From: an uncultured Collinsella sp.
GTDB lineage: Bacteria; Actinomycetota; Coriobacteriia; Coriobacteriales; Coriobacteriaceae
Length of the DNA: 14,889 nt
Reading direction: 5' to 3'
NCBI GenBank assembly: GCA_938023905.1
Contig: CALJCO010000058.1
Span: 1-14,889 of the forward strand
Below are positions 7,386-14,887 of this stretch, one piece after another (position 1 is the first letter of the stretch; each line of letters opens with the position of its first letter). The notes below the pieces were generated by a model. That model did no database searches. It saw only the letters and a list, made by a program, of their open reading frames with translations, and was not told where the DNA came from. The position numbers and the translations under genes are program-made.

Positions 7386-8876
7386 ACGCCCTCCTCGATA
7401 ATGCGGTAGATATACTCCATGTCGAGCGCCCCGCGCACGACGTCGGCCAGGCGGTCGAATTCGCGCGCACGGTGATCGGCCGCGGACGCTGCGCCCGCAG
7501 CACCCACGACGCTCTCGGGCAGGCCGCGCATGCGCGCGAGCGAGCGCGCGAGGGCGAGCGCCACCCCCGGTTCGTCGAACAGGCCGTGGAGATAGGTTCC
7601 GAACACGTTTCCGCAGGCCGCGCCTTCTGGTTTGCCGCCAATCGTGCCCGCAGGAGCGCAGGAGACGGTCGTTTCTCCGTCGTGAATCTCGTACCCGCGC
7701 GCCGTCATGCCGTTCCACACCGAAAACGCGCCTTGGGCGCCCGTGATGCGCAGCTCCGACTGGGCGAGGCGCTTTTCCTCCTTGAACACCGTACTTGCAG
7801 GGATGAGCCCGAGCCCGCGCGCGGTGCCAGCGCCTTCCCTGCCGTGCGGGTCGGAAAGCTCGTCTCCCAAAAGCTGGTAGCCTCCGCATATGCCGAGCAC
7901 CGGTGTGCCCGCGCCCGAAAGCGCGCGGACACAGGCTCCGATGCCGCTAGCCGCAAGCCAGCGCGCGTCGTCGAGCGTGGACTTCGAGCCGGGAAGCACC
8001 ACCAGGTCGGGTCGGCCCAGATCGGTCGTCGAGGAAACGTAGCGCACGCCCATGCCGGGCACGCGCGAAAGCGGGTCGAAGTCGGTGAAGTTCGACAGAT
8101 GCGGAAGACGCACGACGGCGACGTCGATGACGCCGCGCGCCTCGCGGGCAGATAGGCGCGGCGCGAGCGAGTCCTCGTCGTCCAGGTCAAGCGTAAGATA
8201 CGGCACGACCCCCACGACGGGAACCCCGCACATCTTCTCGAGCGGGGCCAAACCCGGGCGCAGGATTTCCACATCGCCGCGGAACTTGTTCACCACAAGC
8301 CCCCGCAAAAGCGCGCGGTCCTCGGGCGCAAGGAGCGCGACCGTGCCGTAGAGCTGGGCAAACACCCCGCCTGGGTCGATGTCGCCCGCGAGCAGCACGG
8401 GGGAGGACACGGCGCGCGCGAGCCCCATGTTGACGATGTCGTTTTCGGCAAGGTTGATTTCGGCGGGGCTGCCGGCGCCCTCGATGACGATGACGTCGTT
8501 TTCCTCCGCGAGCGAATCGAACGCCTCCAAAATCTGCGGCATGAGCGCCTTCTTTCGCGCGAAGTAGTCCCTCGCAGCGAAGGCTCCCTGCGCCTTGCCG
8601 GCCACGATGAGCTGGCTTCGGTGGTCGCTTTCGGGCTTGAGCAGGATGGGGTTCATGCGCACGTCGGGCGCGATGCCGCACGCCTCGCATGATCTGGGCG
8701 CGCCCCATCTCGAGCCCGTCGGCCGTGACACCGCTGTTGAGTGCCATGTTCTGGCTCTTGAAGGGAGTCACGCGAAGGCCGTCCTGCGAAAGCACGCGGC
8801 ACAGCCCCGCCGCAAGCAGGCTCTTCCCCGCGTTCGACATGGTGCCCTGGATCATGATGGGCTTCGCCCTACCCAC
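7382..8876 (-). pseudogene. cobQ: Cobyric acid synthase CobQ/CbiP, disrupted by a frameshift
   Basis: CobQ amidates four corrin side chains (b, d, e, g) using ATP and glutamine. The GTG start at 8876 is set by AAGGAGG at 8886-8892. The first 63 codons read normally: QGTMSNAGKSLLAAGLCR (synthetase P-loop), PFKSQNMALNS, GLEMGRAQIM (ending at 8688). The family then continues QA.A.G..P; here only C GAG precedes GCG TGC GGC, a net loss of five bases, and the sense continues in another frame from 8686 (EACGIAPDVRMNPILLKP). That frame is sound to the stop: VIEGAGSPAEINL, DIDPGGVFAQLYGT, VNKFRGD, glutaminase Cys in LGICGGYQLLG (codon 7886-7888) and GTYLHGLFD. Rejoined length would be about 500 residues, normal for CobQ. 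Without correction the product stops at 8187-8189 after about 230 residues. A sequencing or assembly error is possible. It overlaps cobD by 8 bases and cobO by 4. Confidence 0.88.
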
Positions 8877-10092
8877 GGGTATCGACCTCCTTCGCCGAGC
8901 CTCGGCCATCCGCGCCCGCCATAGCGCCGCTGCAAGAAACGCCGCCCCGTTCGTCGGGTTCGCCTTCGCCCGATGCACCTTCCGCCCGAAGTGCGCGGCT
9001 GAACGCCATCGCAAGCCGGGCATTCTCCTTGCGCGTGCGCACCGCGACGCGGCACCAGAAACGGGACAGTACCGAAAACGAGTCGCACGTGCGGACCAAA
9101 ACCCCCTGTTTATACAGGCGCTCGGGGATGTCTTTCGCCGGAGTGCGGACTAAAAGGAAGTTCGCATCCGACGGCACGACGGAAAGCCCGAGCGAGGAGA
9201 GCTCGTGGGAAAGCCACGCTCGCTCGCCCGCCAATACATCGCGCGTGCGCGAGACGTATTCAACGTCTTCCAGGGCGGCGATGCCCGCGGCCTCGGCGAC
9301 CGAGGAGACGGGCCACGCCTGCCCCGCCCGGCGAATCCCCTCGATGAGTTGGGCGTTTCCGCTGATCAGATATCCCAACCGCAACCCCGCCATTCCGTAG
9401 AGCTTGGTGAACGCGGAGAGCACGGCTACATGGCGTGAACACGCGGCACGTGCGGCCACGCTCCTTTCGCGGGCGTCGGGCGCAAATCCGAGGAAGCACT
9501 CGTCCACGACGAGCAGCGCGCCCACCTGCTCGCAGCGGCAAGCCGCGGCATCGATCACGCTGGGGTCGACGAGGCGCCCCGTCGGGTTGTTCGGATTGCA
9601 GAGGTACGCCACGTCTCCCGGCCCCTCGATCGCGCGGGCGAAGGAGGCGGGCACGTCGAAGTCGTCCGCTTCGGAGAGCGGGAACTCCTGCACGCATGCG
9701 CCGTAGTACGATGCCGCCTCCGCATATTCAGAGAACGTCGGCGCGCACACGACGATGCGTTTCGGGCGCACCGCCGCGGCAAGCCGCCAGATGATGTCGG
9801 ACGCGCCCGCGCCGCAGACGATAGTATCTTCGGGAATGCCCTGGGCGCGCGCTAGGGCGCGAACGAGGGCGAGGCTTTCCCTATCGGGGTAGGCGTCGAT
9901 TCGAGAAAGCGCCTTGCAAGCTGCGGCGACGGCGCGCGGCGAGGGGCCTGCCGGATTCACGTTCACCGAGAAGTCAATGAGGTCGGAGGCGCCCCCTTCG
10001 CAAGCGATGCCGAGCGATTGCGTGCTACCCCCATGCGCACGGGCGCGCAGGATTCCCCCGGCAGCCCGGGGCGCGGCATGGTCTTCCCTCAT
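8869..10092 (-). CDS. cobD: L-threonine-O-3-phosphate decarboxylase (CobD), PLP aminotransferase fold
   Basis: This 407-residue fold-type I PLP enzyme should make (R)-1-amino-2-propanol O-2-phosphate, the linker that CbiB attaches. Visible motifs: IDFSVNVNPAGPSP (39-52), a CobD/HisC start; GAGASDIIWRLA (94-105); YLCNPNNPTG (163-172); LLVVDECFLGFA (193-204); and the PLP lysine K230 in SAFTKLYGMAGLRLGY. The ATG makes ATGA with the cbiB stop. Family proteins end near residue 370; here about 38 further residues, rich in Gly, Ser, Glu and Asp, follow and overlap cobQ by eight bases. Histidinol-phosphate aminotransferase (HisC) has the same fold; the position between cbiB and cobQ argues for CobD. 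Confidence 0.9.
   Translation of the reverse strand: MREDHAAPRAAGGILRARAHGGSTQSLGIACEGGASDLIDFSVNVNPAGPSPRAVAAACKALSRIDAYPDRESLALVRALARAQGIPEDTIVCGAGASDIIWRLAAAVRPKRIVVCAPTFSEYAEAASYYGACVQEFPLSEADDFDVPASFARAIEGPGDVAYLCNPNNPTGRLVDPSVIDAAACRCEQVGALLVVDECFLGFAPDARERSVAARAACSRHVAVLSAFTKLYGMAGLRLGYLISGNAQLIEGIRRAGQAWPVSSVAEAAGIAALEDVEYVSRTRDVLAGERAWLSHELSSLGLSVVPSDANFLLVRTPAKDIPERLYKQGVLVRTCDSFSVLSRFWCRVAVRTRKENARLAMAFSRALRAEGASGEGEPDERGGVSCSGAMAGADGRGSAKEVDTRG
8886..8892 (-). promoter_or_regulatory. Ribosome binding site of cobQ
   Basis: AAGGAGG on the minus strand, nine bases before the GTG at 8874-8876. It lies inside the last codons of cobD and favours the GTG over the internal ATG at 8853-8855. 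Confidence 0.75.
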
Positions 10093-11063
10093 GCCATCGC
10101 CCCCACGGCGAGCACGACCGCCGCGCGCGCGGCGCCGAAGACGACGAGCGCGCATACGGACGCGGCGAGCATGAGCCTTGTCGCCCGGGCGATGTCGCCC
10201 CACTCGATTTCGCGGGACGCGTCGCCTATCGTCGGTTTCTCAACGAGCTTACCGAAATACACCGCGGGTCCTGCCAGGCGCAGCCCGAGCGCGCCCGCGC
10301 ACGCTGACTCGGTCTGCGCCGCGTTCGGGCTCGCATGGCGACGCCTATCGCGGCGCCAGATGCGCGCCGCCCCGCGCGCGTCGAGCCCGACGATCGGGCA
10401 CACGGCAATCATGAGCAGGGCCGACAAGCGCGAGGGAATCCAATTCACCGCATCGTCGAGGCGCGCCGAGGCGCAGCCGAAGTCGATGTAGCGCTCGTTT
10501 TTGTAGCCCACCATGCTGTCGAGCGTGTTCACCGCCTTATACGCCATGCCCAAGGGCGCACCCCCGATAAAAAGGTAGAAAAGCGGCGCGATGACGCCGT
10601 CGCTCGCGTTCTCCGCCACCGTTTCCACGGCGGCGCGCGCAACGCCCTGCTCGTCGAGAACAGACGTGTCGCGTCCCACGATGAGCCCGACGGCTTCGCG
10701 CGCCGCGACAAGGCCGCCCTTCGAGAACGCGCGGGCCACGGCCAGGCTCTGGCGGCGCAGCTCGCATGCCGCGAGAATCTGATAGCTCGCCCATGCCTCG
10801 GCCACAAAGCGCAAGACGGGGTAAACCATGCCGCAAAGATGCAGGATTCCCCAGGTCAAAAGCCCACACGCAAGCGGAAGCGCCACGGCGAGCACAAGCC
10901 CTGCGGCGCGCGTGCCCGCGGACGTTTGCGGGAATGCGTCCCGCAGGCGGCCTTCGGCCCACGTGATCGCGCGCCCCATGGCGACAACGGGATGGGGAAG
11001 CCAGCGCGGGTCGCCAAAGGCAAGGTCGGCCGCGAACCCAGCGGCGACGGCAAGAATCGTCAT
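10089..11063 (-). CDS. cbiB: Adenosylcobinamide-phosphate synthase CbiB (CobD of Pseudomonas nomenclature)
   Basis: This 324-residue membrane protein joins aminopropanol phosphate (or aminopropanol) to adenosylcobyric acid. Family blocks are clear: FGDPRWLPHPVVAMGRAI (16-33), the membrane segment LVLAVALPLACGLLTWGIL (about 57-75), AAVETVAENASDGVIAPLFY (144-163), GMAYKAVNTLDSMVGYKNER (172-191), and FGCASARLDDAVNWIPSRL (195-213). A C-terminal hydrophobic segment lies at about 296-321. Length matches the family (about 310-330). The ATG shares one base with the stop of the upstream fusion gene (TGATG); a GTG directly before it is also in frame, so the start is certain only to one codon. Its product is the substrate of CobU. 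Confidence 0.95.
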   Translation of the reverse strand: MTILAVAAGFAADLAFGDPRWLPHPVVAMGRAITWAEGRLRDAFPQTSAGTRAAGLVLAVALPLACGLLTWGILHLCGMVYPVLRFVAEAWASYQILAACELRRQSLAVARAFSKGGLVAAREAVGLIVGRDTSVLDEQGVARAAVETVAENASDGVIAPLFYLFIGGAPLGMAYKAVNTLDSMVGYKNERYIDFGCASARLDDAVNWIPSRLSALLMIAVCPIVGLDARGAARIWRRDRRRHASPNAAQTESACAGALGLRLAGPAVYFGKLVEKPTIGDASREIEWGDIARATRLMLAASVCALVVFGAARAAVVLAVGAMA

Positions 11064-12064
11064 CACCGGGCATCGCCCCCCGAAGCGGGGCGAACGTCGC
11101 GAAGGCAGCGCCCATCCCAGGTGGCGGCCCATGCGCCGCCCGGCTCGGTATGCACGTCGAAGTATCCCATTTTCGGGACAGCTAGCTCGGAGAGTAGCGC
11201 TTTCACGGTACCCGCGTGAACGACGAAGACGGCGCGACCACTCCCCTGGGCGCGCTCCGATTTGCACGCCTCCCGAAACGCCGCGACGACGCGGCGGATG
11301 AAATCGCTCTTGCCCTCGCCATGCGGGCAGCGCGTCTCGCACCAGGAGTCTACCCAGGCGCGGTAGCGCGCATCCTCTTTAAGCTCGGCGGCGCTTCGCC
11401 CCTCGAAATCACCAAAATCCATCTCGCGCAGACCGGGGCACGCCATAAGCTCCGCATTCGGGAAGAGAATGCGCGCCGTCTGGTCGGTGCGGGCCATGCC
11501 GCTCGTGATAACACGGAACACGTCACGGTCGCACGCGAGGTCGCGCAAAGCGCGCTCGCCCGCGCTCGACAGGGGCTCGTCGGTGCCCGCCCCGCTGTAG
11601 CGATGGTCTTCCGTGCCAGACGTGGCACCATGGCGCACGAAGACGACTTCCAAAGGCGCGCCCGCGCCCTGCGTCCCACGAGGCGCATCGGCAAGGTTTC
11701 CTTTGATGACCTGGGGTATCCCGCACGTCATGCGCACGACGACGTCGGCGCGCGCAGCGAGCGCGCATCCCAGGCGCCCCGCGCGCTCGCGCCATTGGGC
11801 GTCTTCCGCACACATGGGGACGATCCCCGAGCCGACCAAGGGCAGAATCACTACGTCGAAGCCGATCAGTCGCTCGAGCGCCCGGTCAGCGTCGAGCGCG
11901 CGTACGAGTTCCTCAGCACGGTACGCAACGCGGCCGGCAAAAGCCGCGGGCACGCCGTCCTCCGCAAGCTGCGCCGCGTCGACGAAATCGTCCGCCGCGA
12001 ACCCGAGCTTTTCGCACACGAAGGTCCTCTTCCCCGAATGCGCGCCACCTACCACGAGCATCAT
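11063..12064 (-). CDS. CobU-like domain fused to histidine phosphatase (CobC-like alpha-ribazole phosphatase)
   Basis: This 333-residue protein has two parts. Residues 1-130 resemble CobU: a P-loop-like start VVGGAHSGKRTF (4-15), GSGIVPM (78-84), WRERAGR (91-97) and CGIPQVIKG (114-122). The P-loop Ser/Thr is Arg (R13) and the central His/Arg region of CobU is not recognisable, so kinase activity is doubtful. Residues 138-333 are a histidine phosphatase: phosphohistidine motif FVRHGATSG (142-150, H145), LSSAGERALRDL, ITSGMARTDQTA (186-197), LREMDFGDFEGRS (212-224) and second catalytic H283 in VVHAGT. In a B12 operon this half is best read as CobC, removing phosphate from alpha-ribazole phosphate or adenosylcobalamin phosphate. 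No frameshift is needed to join the halves. The ATG overlaps the cobS stop (ATGA). Confidence 0.85.
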   Translation of the reverse strand: MMLVVGGAHSGKRTFVCEKLGFAADDFVDAAQLAEDGVPAAFAGRVAYRAEELVRALDADRALERLIGFDVVILPLVGSGIVPMCAEDAQWRERAGRLGCALAARADVVVRMTCGIPQVIKGNLADAPRGTQGAGAPLEVVFVRHGATSGTEDHRYSGAGTDEPLSSAGERALRDLACDRDVFRVITSGMARTDQTARILFPNAELMACPGLREMDFGDFEGRSAAELKEDARYRAWVDSWCETRCPHGEGKSDFIRRVVAAFREACKSERAQGSGRAVFVVHAGTVKALLSELAVPKMGYFDVHTEPGGAWAATWDGRCLRDVRPASGGDAR

Positions 12065-12827
12065 AGGAGCATGCCCCCCGCCACCAGCATGGCAAGCATC
12101 GCGAGCTCGGCCCATTGCAGAAACCATCCGGCCAAATCCCCCGTCACCCCGCCGAATCGGAACAGGGCAACATGGCGGTACCACGCGAGCGCCAAAAGCC
12201 CCGCCACCGCCATAAGGGCGCCGACGGCCTGAGTGCACGCGACCATCCCTGCAGCCGAAGCCGCAGCGAAAGCGCAAAGCGGCACGACGATCGCCGCGCG
12301 CTTCTTCGCAGGCGAGAGCCCCGCGGCCATGCCGTCCGCACGCGCGGCAGGCCAGCATTCAACGGCGAGCCCCGAAAGCGAGCGGGAGAACACGAGCGAG
12401 CACAGAAGCGCGAGGAACGCCCCCGCCGTAAGCGGCAGCGCGGTGAAAAGGGAAAACTGCAGAATAAGGTACACAACAACACCGATGACCCCGAAGGCGC
12501 CCGCCCGCGGGTCGTGCATGATCTCGAGTTTCGCTCGCGCGGGGCCCAACTTGCAAGCGCATCGGAGGTGTCGCAGAGCCCGTCTAGGTGGATGCCTCCC
12601 GTCACCGCCACAGGCAGCGCCACGAGCACGGCCGCGACGATGGTCGCGGGCACGCCGAGCAGGTTCGCAACGTGTCCCCACGCCGTCATGAGGAACCCTT
12701 CCGCAAGGCCCACCAGGGGAAACGCGGCAAGCGCATGGGTTGACCCGAAATCGGTCCAGGCCGATTTCGGGACGGGGATGCGCGAGAACGTTCCGAACGC
12801 CGCGCCGATTGCCTCTGCTATCTTCAC
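12061..12827 (-). pseudogene. cobS: Adenosylcobinamide-GDP ribazoletransferase CobS, disrupted by a one-base frameshift
   Basis: CobS joins adenosylcobinamide-GDP and alpha-ribazole (phosphate) in the membrane, the last assembly step. The GTG start at 12827 forms GTGA with the cobU stop. The first 99 codons are typical: FGTFSRIPVPK, HALAAFPLVGLAEGF, a hydrophobic stretch, then the signature TGGIHLDGLCDTSDALASW and APRER. The family then continues KLEIM.D.R.G.FG; that sense appears one frame away from 12531 (KLEIMHDPRAGAFGVIG) and runs soundly through several hydrophobic segments and FGGVTGDLAGWFLQW to the stop at 12061. Restoring one A in the AAA run at 12529-12531 would give about 255 residues, the normal CobS length. 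As given, translation runs off to a stop at 12144-12146. A homopolymer sequencing error is a real alternative. Confidence 0.88.
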
Positions 12828-13372
12828 CTTGTAGGTCCTTCACCTTTCATCCACACGGGAATCCCGCATACCACTTCGACTGCGCGGTCGGCCAGCGCCG
12901 CCACGCCCGCGTTCACGCGCGCGAGCGCGCGCCTCCATGCCTCGGTCCCCTCATCGTAGCGCATCCCATCGGCGAACACGTCGACGGTGACCACCACCGT
13001 ATACGCAGCGGCCTGAGCGAGCCGTTCGATGCCTCCGAGTACCTCGCGCGCCGCAGCGTCGGGGTCACGTGGGGACAAGCCGCCTTCCGCGAAAAGCTCG
13101 TTCGCAACCAGGTTGCCCACGTCCTCCAAAAGAAGCGTGCAGCCGCGCGGAAGCCCGGGCACTGCGGCGCCCACGTCACGCGTGCGCTCGAGGGTGGAAA
13201 ACCCCTTGCCCTCGCGCAGCGCCCGATGGCGCGCGATGCGGCGGGCGCCATCTTCCCCGAAGGGCTCCATCGTTGCCAGGTACACGCGGGGGCCGTCGTG
13301 CCCGAGGCACAGGGACTCGGCGTAGGCGCTCTTGCCGCTCGTGGCGGCGCCGATGACGAGCGTCACCGTCAT
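12824..13372 (-). CDS. cobU: Adenosylcobinamide kinase / adenosylcobinamide-phosphate guanylyltransferase (CobU), variant type
   Basis: This 182-residue protein should phosphorylate adenosylcobinamide and then add GMP. It has the P-loop VIGAATSGKSAYAE (6-19), YLATMEPFGEDGARRIARHR (31-50) with H49 at the site of the guanylylated histidine, LLLEDVGNLVANELF (80-94), and EVVCGIPVWMKG (166-177). The canonical E/M-GxGIVP block is replaced by a different stretch around VVTVDVFADGMRYDEGTEAW (127-146). That points to a CobU subtype rather than the enteric form. Length matches the family (about 180). The ATG makes ATGA with the cobT stop; its TGA overlaps the cobS GTG. A second, partial CobU-like domain lies two genes downstream in the fusion protein. 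Confidence 0.9.
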   Translation of the reverse strand: MTVTLVIGAATSGKSAYAESLCLGHDGPRVYLATMEPFGEDGARRIARHRALREGKGFSTLERTRDVGAAVPGLPRGCTLLLEDVGNLVANELFAEGGLSPRDPDAAAREVLGGIERLAQAAAYTVVVTVDVFADGMRYDEGTEAWRRALARVNAGVAALADRAVEVVCGIPVWMKGEGPTR

Positions 13373-14511
13373 TTCCCGGCCTCGAAATGCTCGTAAGCAG
13401 CCATGCCAGTCGCCGTGAACGTCTTCCCATCCCGGTACACGCGCAGCGCCGAATCCAGAAGGGGCAGATACGCCATGGCGCCCGCGCCCTCGCCCAAGTG
13501 CATGCCTGCGTCGAGGGGTGCCTTTATGCCGAGCTCGCGAAGGAGCTCCCGGCTTGCGGGTTCACTTGATGCGTGGGTGCCCACGAGGTAGCCCAAGGCG
13601 TTGGGGCACAGGCGCGCCGCGCACAGAGCCGCCGTGCAGGATATGACCCCGTCGAGGAGCGCCGGCGCCTTCGAGGCCGCGGCCCCCAGGTAGAAGCCGC
13701 AAATCGCCGCGATGTCGAAGCCGCCCACCTTCGAGAGCACGTCGATCGGGTCGGCGGGATCGGGCAAGTTCGCGTCGATAGCGCGCTCGACCACGTCGCG
13801 CTTGCGCGCGAGCGAGGCGTCCGAGAGCCCCGCGCCGCGCCCGACGAGGCTCCGCGCGTCCGCCCGGATGAGCACTGCGGCCACCGCCGCCGAGGTGGTC
13901 GTGTTGCCGATGCCCATCTCGCCCGCGGCGAGAAGGCGCACGCCGGCGCGGGCAAGCCCGCACGCGACGGCGATTCCGACCTCGATCGCGCGCACGGCCC
14001 CATCTCGAGACATAGCGGAGCCGTGCGCGATGTTGCCGCTCCCCCGCCGCACGTTCGCGCGCACCATGCGCGCGTCTTCTATGCCCCGGGCCATACCCAC
14101 GTCGACGGGCACGACCTCGGCACCCGCGAACGCCGCCATGCGGCAGGCGCTCGTGGCCCCCTCGCACATGTTACGCGCGACGGCTCGCGTCACGTCTTGC
14201 CCGCTTTGCGACACGCCTTCGGCAACAACCCCGTTGTCGGAGAAGAATACCGCGAGCGCACGGGGAAACTCGGCCACCTCGGCGCTCCCCTGAGCTGCGG
14301 CGATACACGCGACGGCGTCTTCAAAGTCGCCCAATCCCCCCAAGGGGTGCGCGATGGAGTCCCACGCGGCGTACGCGGCGGCGCGGGCGCACTCGTCTGC
14401 GGGCTCGATCCGGGAGAGCGTGGCTTCGAGCACGGCGCCCGGCGCCGACGAGAACGCGCGCTCGACTTCCTCGCGGATGCAGGCAAGCGCGGTTTCGGTT
14501 GCTTCAGCCAT
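13369..14511 (-). CDS. cobT: Nicotinate-nucleotide-dimethylbenzimidazole phosphoribosyltransferase (CobT)
   Basis: This 380-residue enzyme activates the lower base to alpha-ribazole phosphate using nicotinate mononucleotide. Family landmarks: ALAVFFSDNGVVAEGVS (85-101), VPVDVGMARG (134-143), LLAAGEMGIGNTTTSAAVAA (193-212), GFDIAAICGFYLGAAASKAP (264-283) and the catalytic glutamate E341 in MHLGEGAGAMAYLPLLDSA. The ATG at 14511 is preceded by GAGGAG (14517-14522); an upstream ATG at 14589 would add 26 basic residues coded within cbiA and lacks support. It overlaps the cbiA stop by eight bases and cobU by four. Family length is about 350, so the N-terminal half is slightly long. Confidence 0.95.
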   Translation of the reverse strand: MAEATETALACIREEVERAFSSAPGAVLEATLSRIEPADECARAAAYAAWDSIAHPLGGLGDFEDAVACIAAAQGSAEVAEFPRALAVFFSDNGVVAEGVSQSGQDVTRAVARNMCEGATSACRMAAFAGAEVVPVDVGMARGIEDARMVRANVRRGSGNIAHGSAMSRDGAVRAIEVGIAVACGLARAGVRLLAAGEMGIGNTTTSAAVAAVLIRADARSLVGRGAGLSDASLARKRDVVERAIDANLPDPADPIDVLSKVGGFDIAAICGFYLGAAASKAPALLDGVISCTAALCAARLCPNALGYLVGTHASSEPASRELLRELGIKAPLDAGMHLGEGAGAMAYLPLLDSALRVYRDGKTFTATGMAAYEHFEAGK

Positions 14512-14887
14512 GCCGTCTCCTCTCTTCGAAGGACGCTGCGGCAGACGCGAACGCACGCGCAGCGTCGGGGTTCGCAGGATAGTAAACATGCGGGAAGCCC
14601 GCCACCAGGGACGGGGTGGTCGTCATGCACGGCCAGCCCTTGTCGCGCCGGGGCTTCTGCGCCCAGAAGTCGCCGCCCGGGCAGGTGGACTGCCAGTAGT
14701 GAAACTCGTGCGCGCGGATGCATGTGCCGCGCGGCCCGTAGAGCCCGTCGCGTTGGGAAGTGAGCTCCACGTACCCGAAATGGGAAAGCCTTCCCCCGTT
14801 CTCGCTTGCGCCCTCAAGGGCGCCCGCAACAGGCCAGCGCCGCCCCTCGCTATCGGCGATTTCGCGCTGCAGGTACAGAAACCCACC
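14504..14887 (-). CDS. cbiA: Cobyrinate a,c-diamide synthase CbiA, C-terminal part (5' end beyond window)
   Basis: Only the last 127 residues are in the window; the frame is open to the right edge and the gene starts beyond it. The visible part is the end of the glutamine-amidotransferase domain: GGFLYLQREIADSEG, HFGYVELTSQRDGLYGPRG, and the catalytic-histidine motif RAHEFHYW. The tail GFPHVYYPANPDAARAF is also typical of the family, which places VxxH and YxxSNP-like ends after the domain. CbiA amidates the a and c side chains of (cobalt) cobyrinic acid with ATP and glutamine, before CobO and CobQ act. The ATPase domain and nucleophile Cys lie outside the window. Its stop overlaps the cobT start. 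Confidence 0.9.
   Translation of the reverse strand, partial: GGFLYLQREIADSEGRRWPVAGALEGASENGGRLSHFGYVELTSQRDGLYGPRGTCIRAHEFHYWQSTCPGGDFWAQKPRRDKGWPCMTTTPSLVAGFPHVYYPANPDAARAFASAAASFEERRRHG

Noticed and set aside
8680..8692. Programmed +1 frameshift in cobQ
   Set aside because: A +1 shift would still leave two conserved residues missing; a deletion is simpler. No stop codon or internal Shine-Dalgarno of the prfB type is present.
8869..10092. Histidinol-phosphate aminotransferase HisC
   Set aside because: Same fold and similar motifs, but its position inside the B12 operon, overlapping cbiB and cobQ, makes CobD much more likely.
11216..12232. Plus-strand open frame of 338 codons opposite the CobU-like/phosphatase fusion
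   Set aside because: Arg/Ala-rich shadow; the minus strand carries the RHG phosphatase and CobU-like motifs.
12526..12540. Programmed -1 frameshift in cobS
   Set aside because: GCGAAAC does not fit an X XXY YYZ slippery heptamer, no CobS is known to use recoding to my knowledge, and one missing A explains the change.
13573..14763. Plus-strand open frame of 396 codons opposite cobT and cbiA
   Set aside because: Arg/Ala/His-rich shadow of high-GC genes; no motif or ribosome binding site, while the opposite strand encodes CobT with catalytic motifs.
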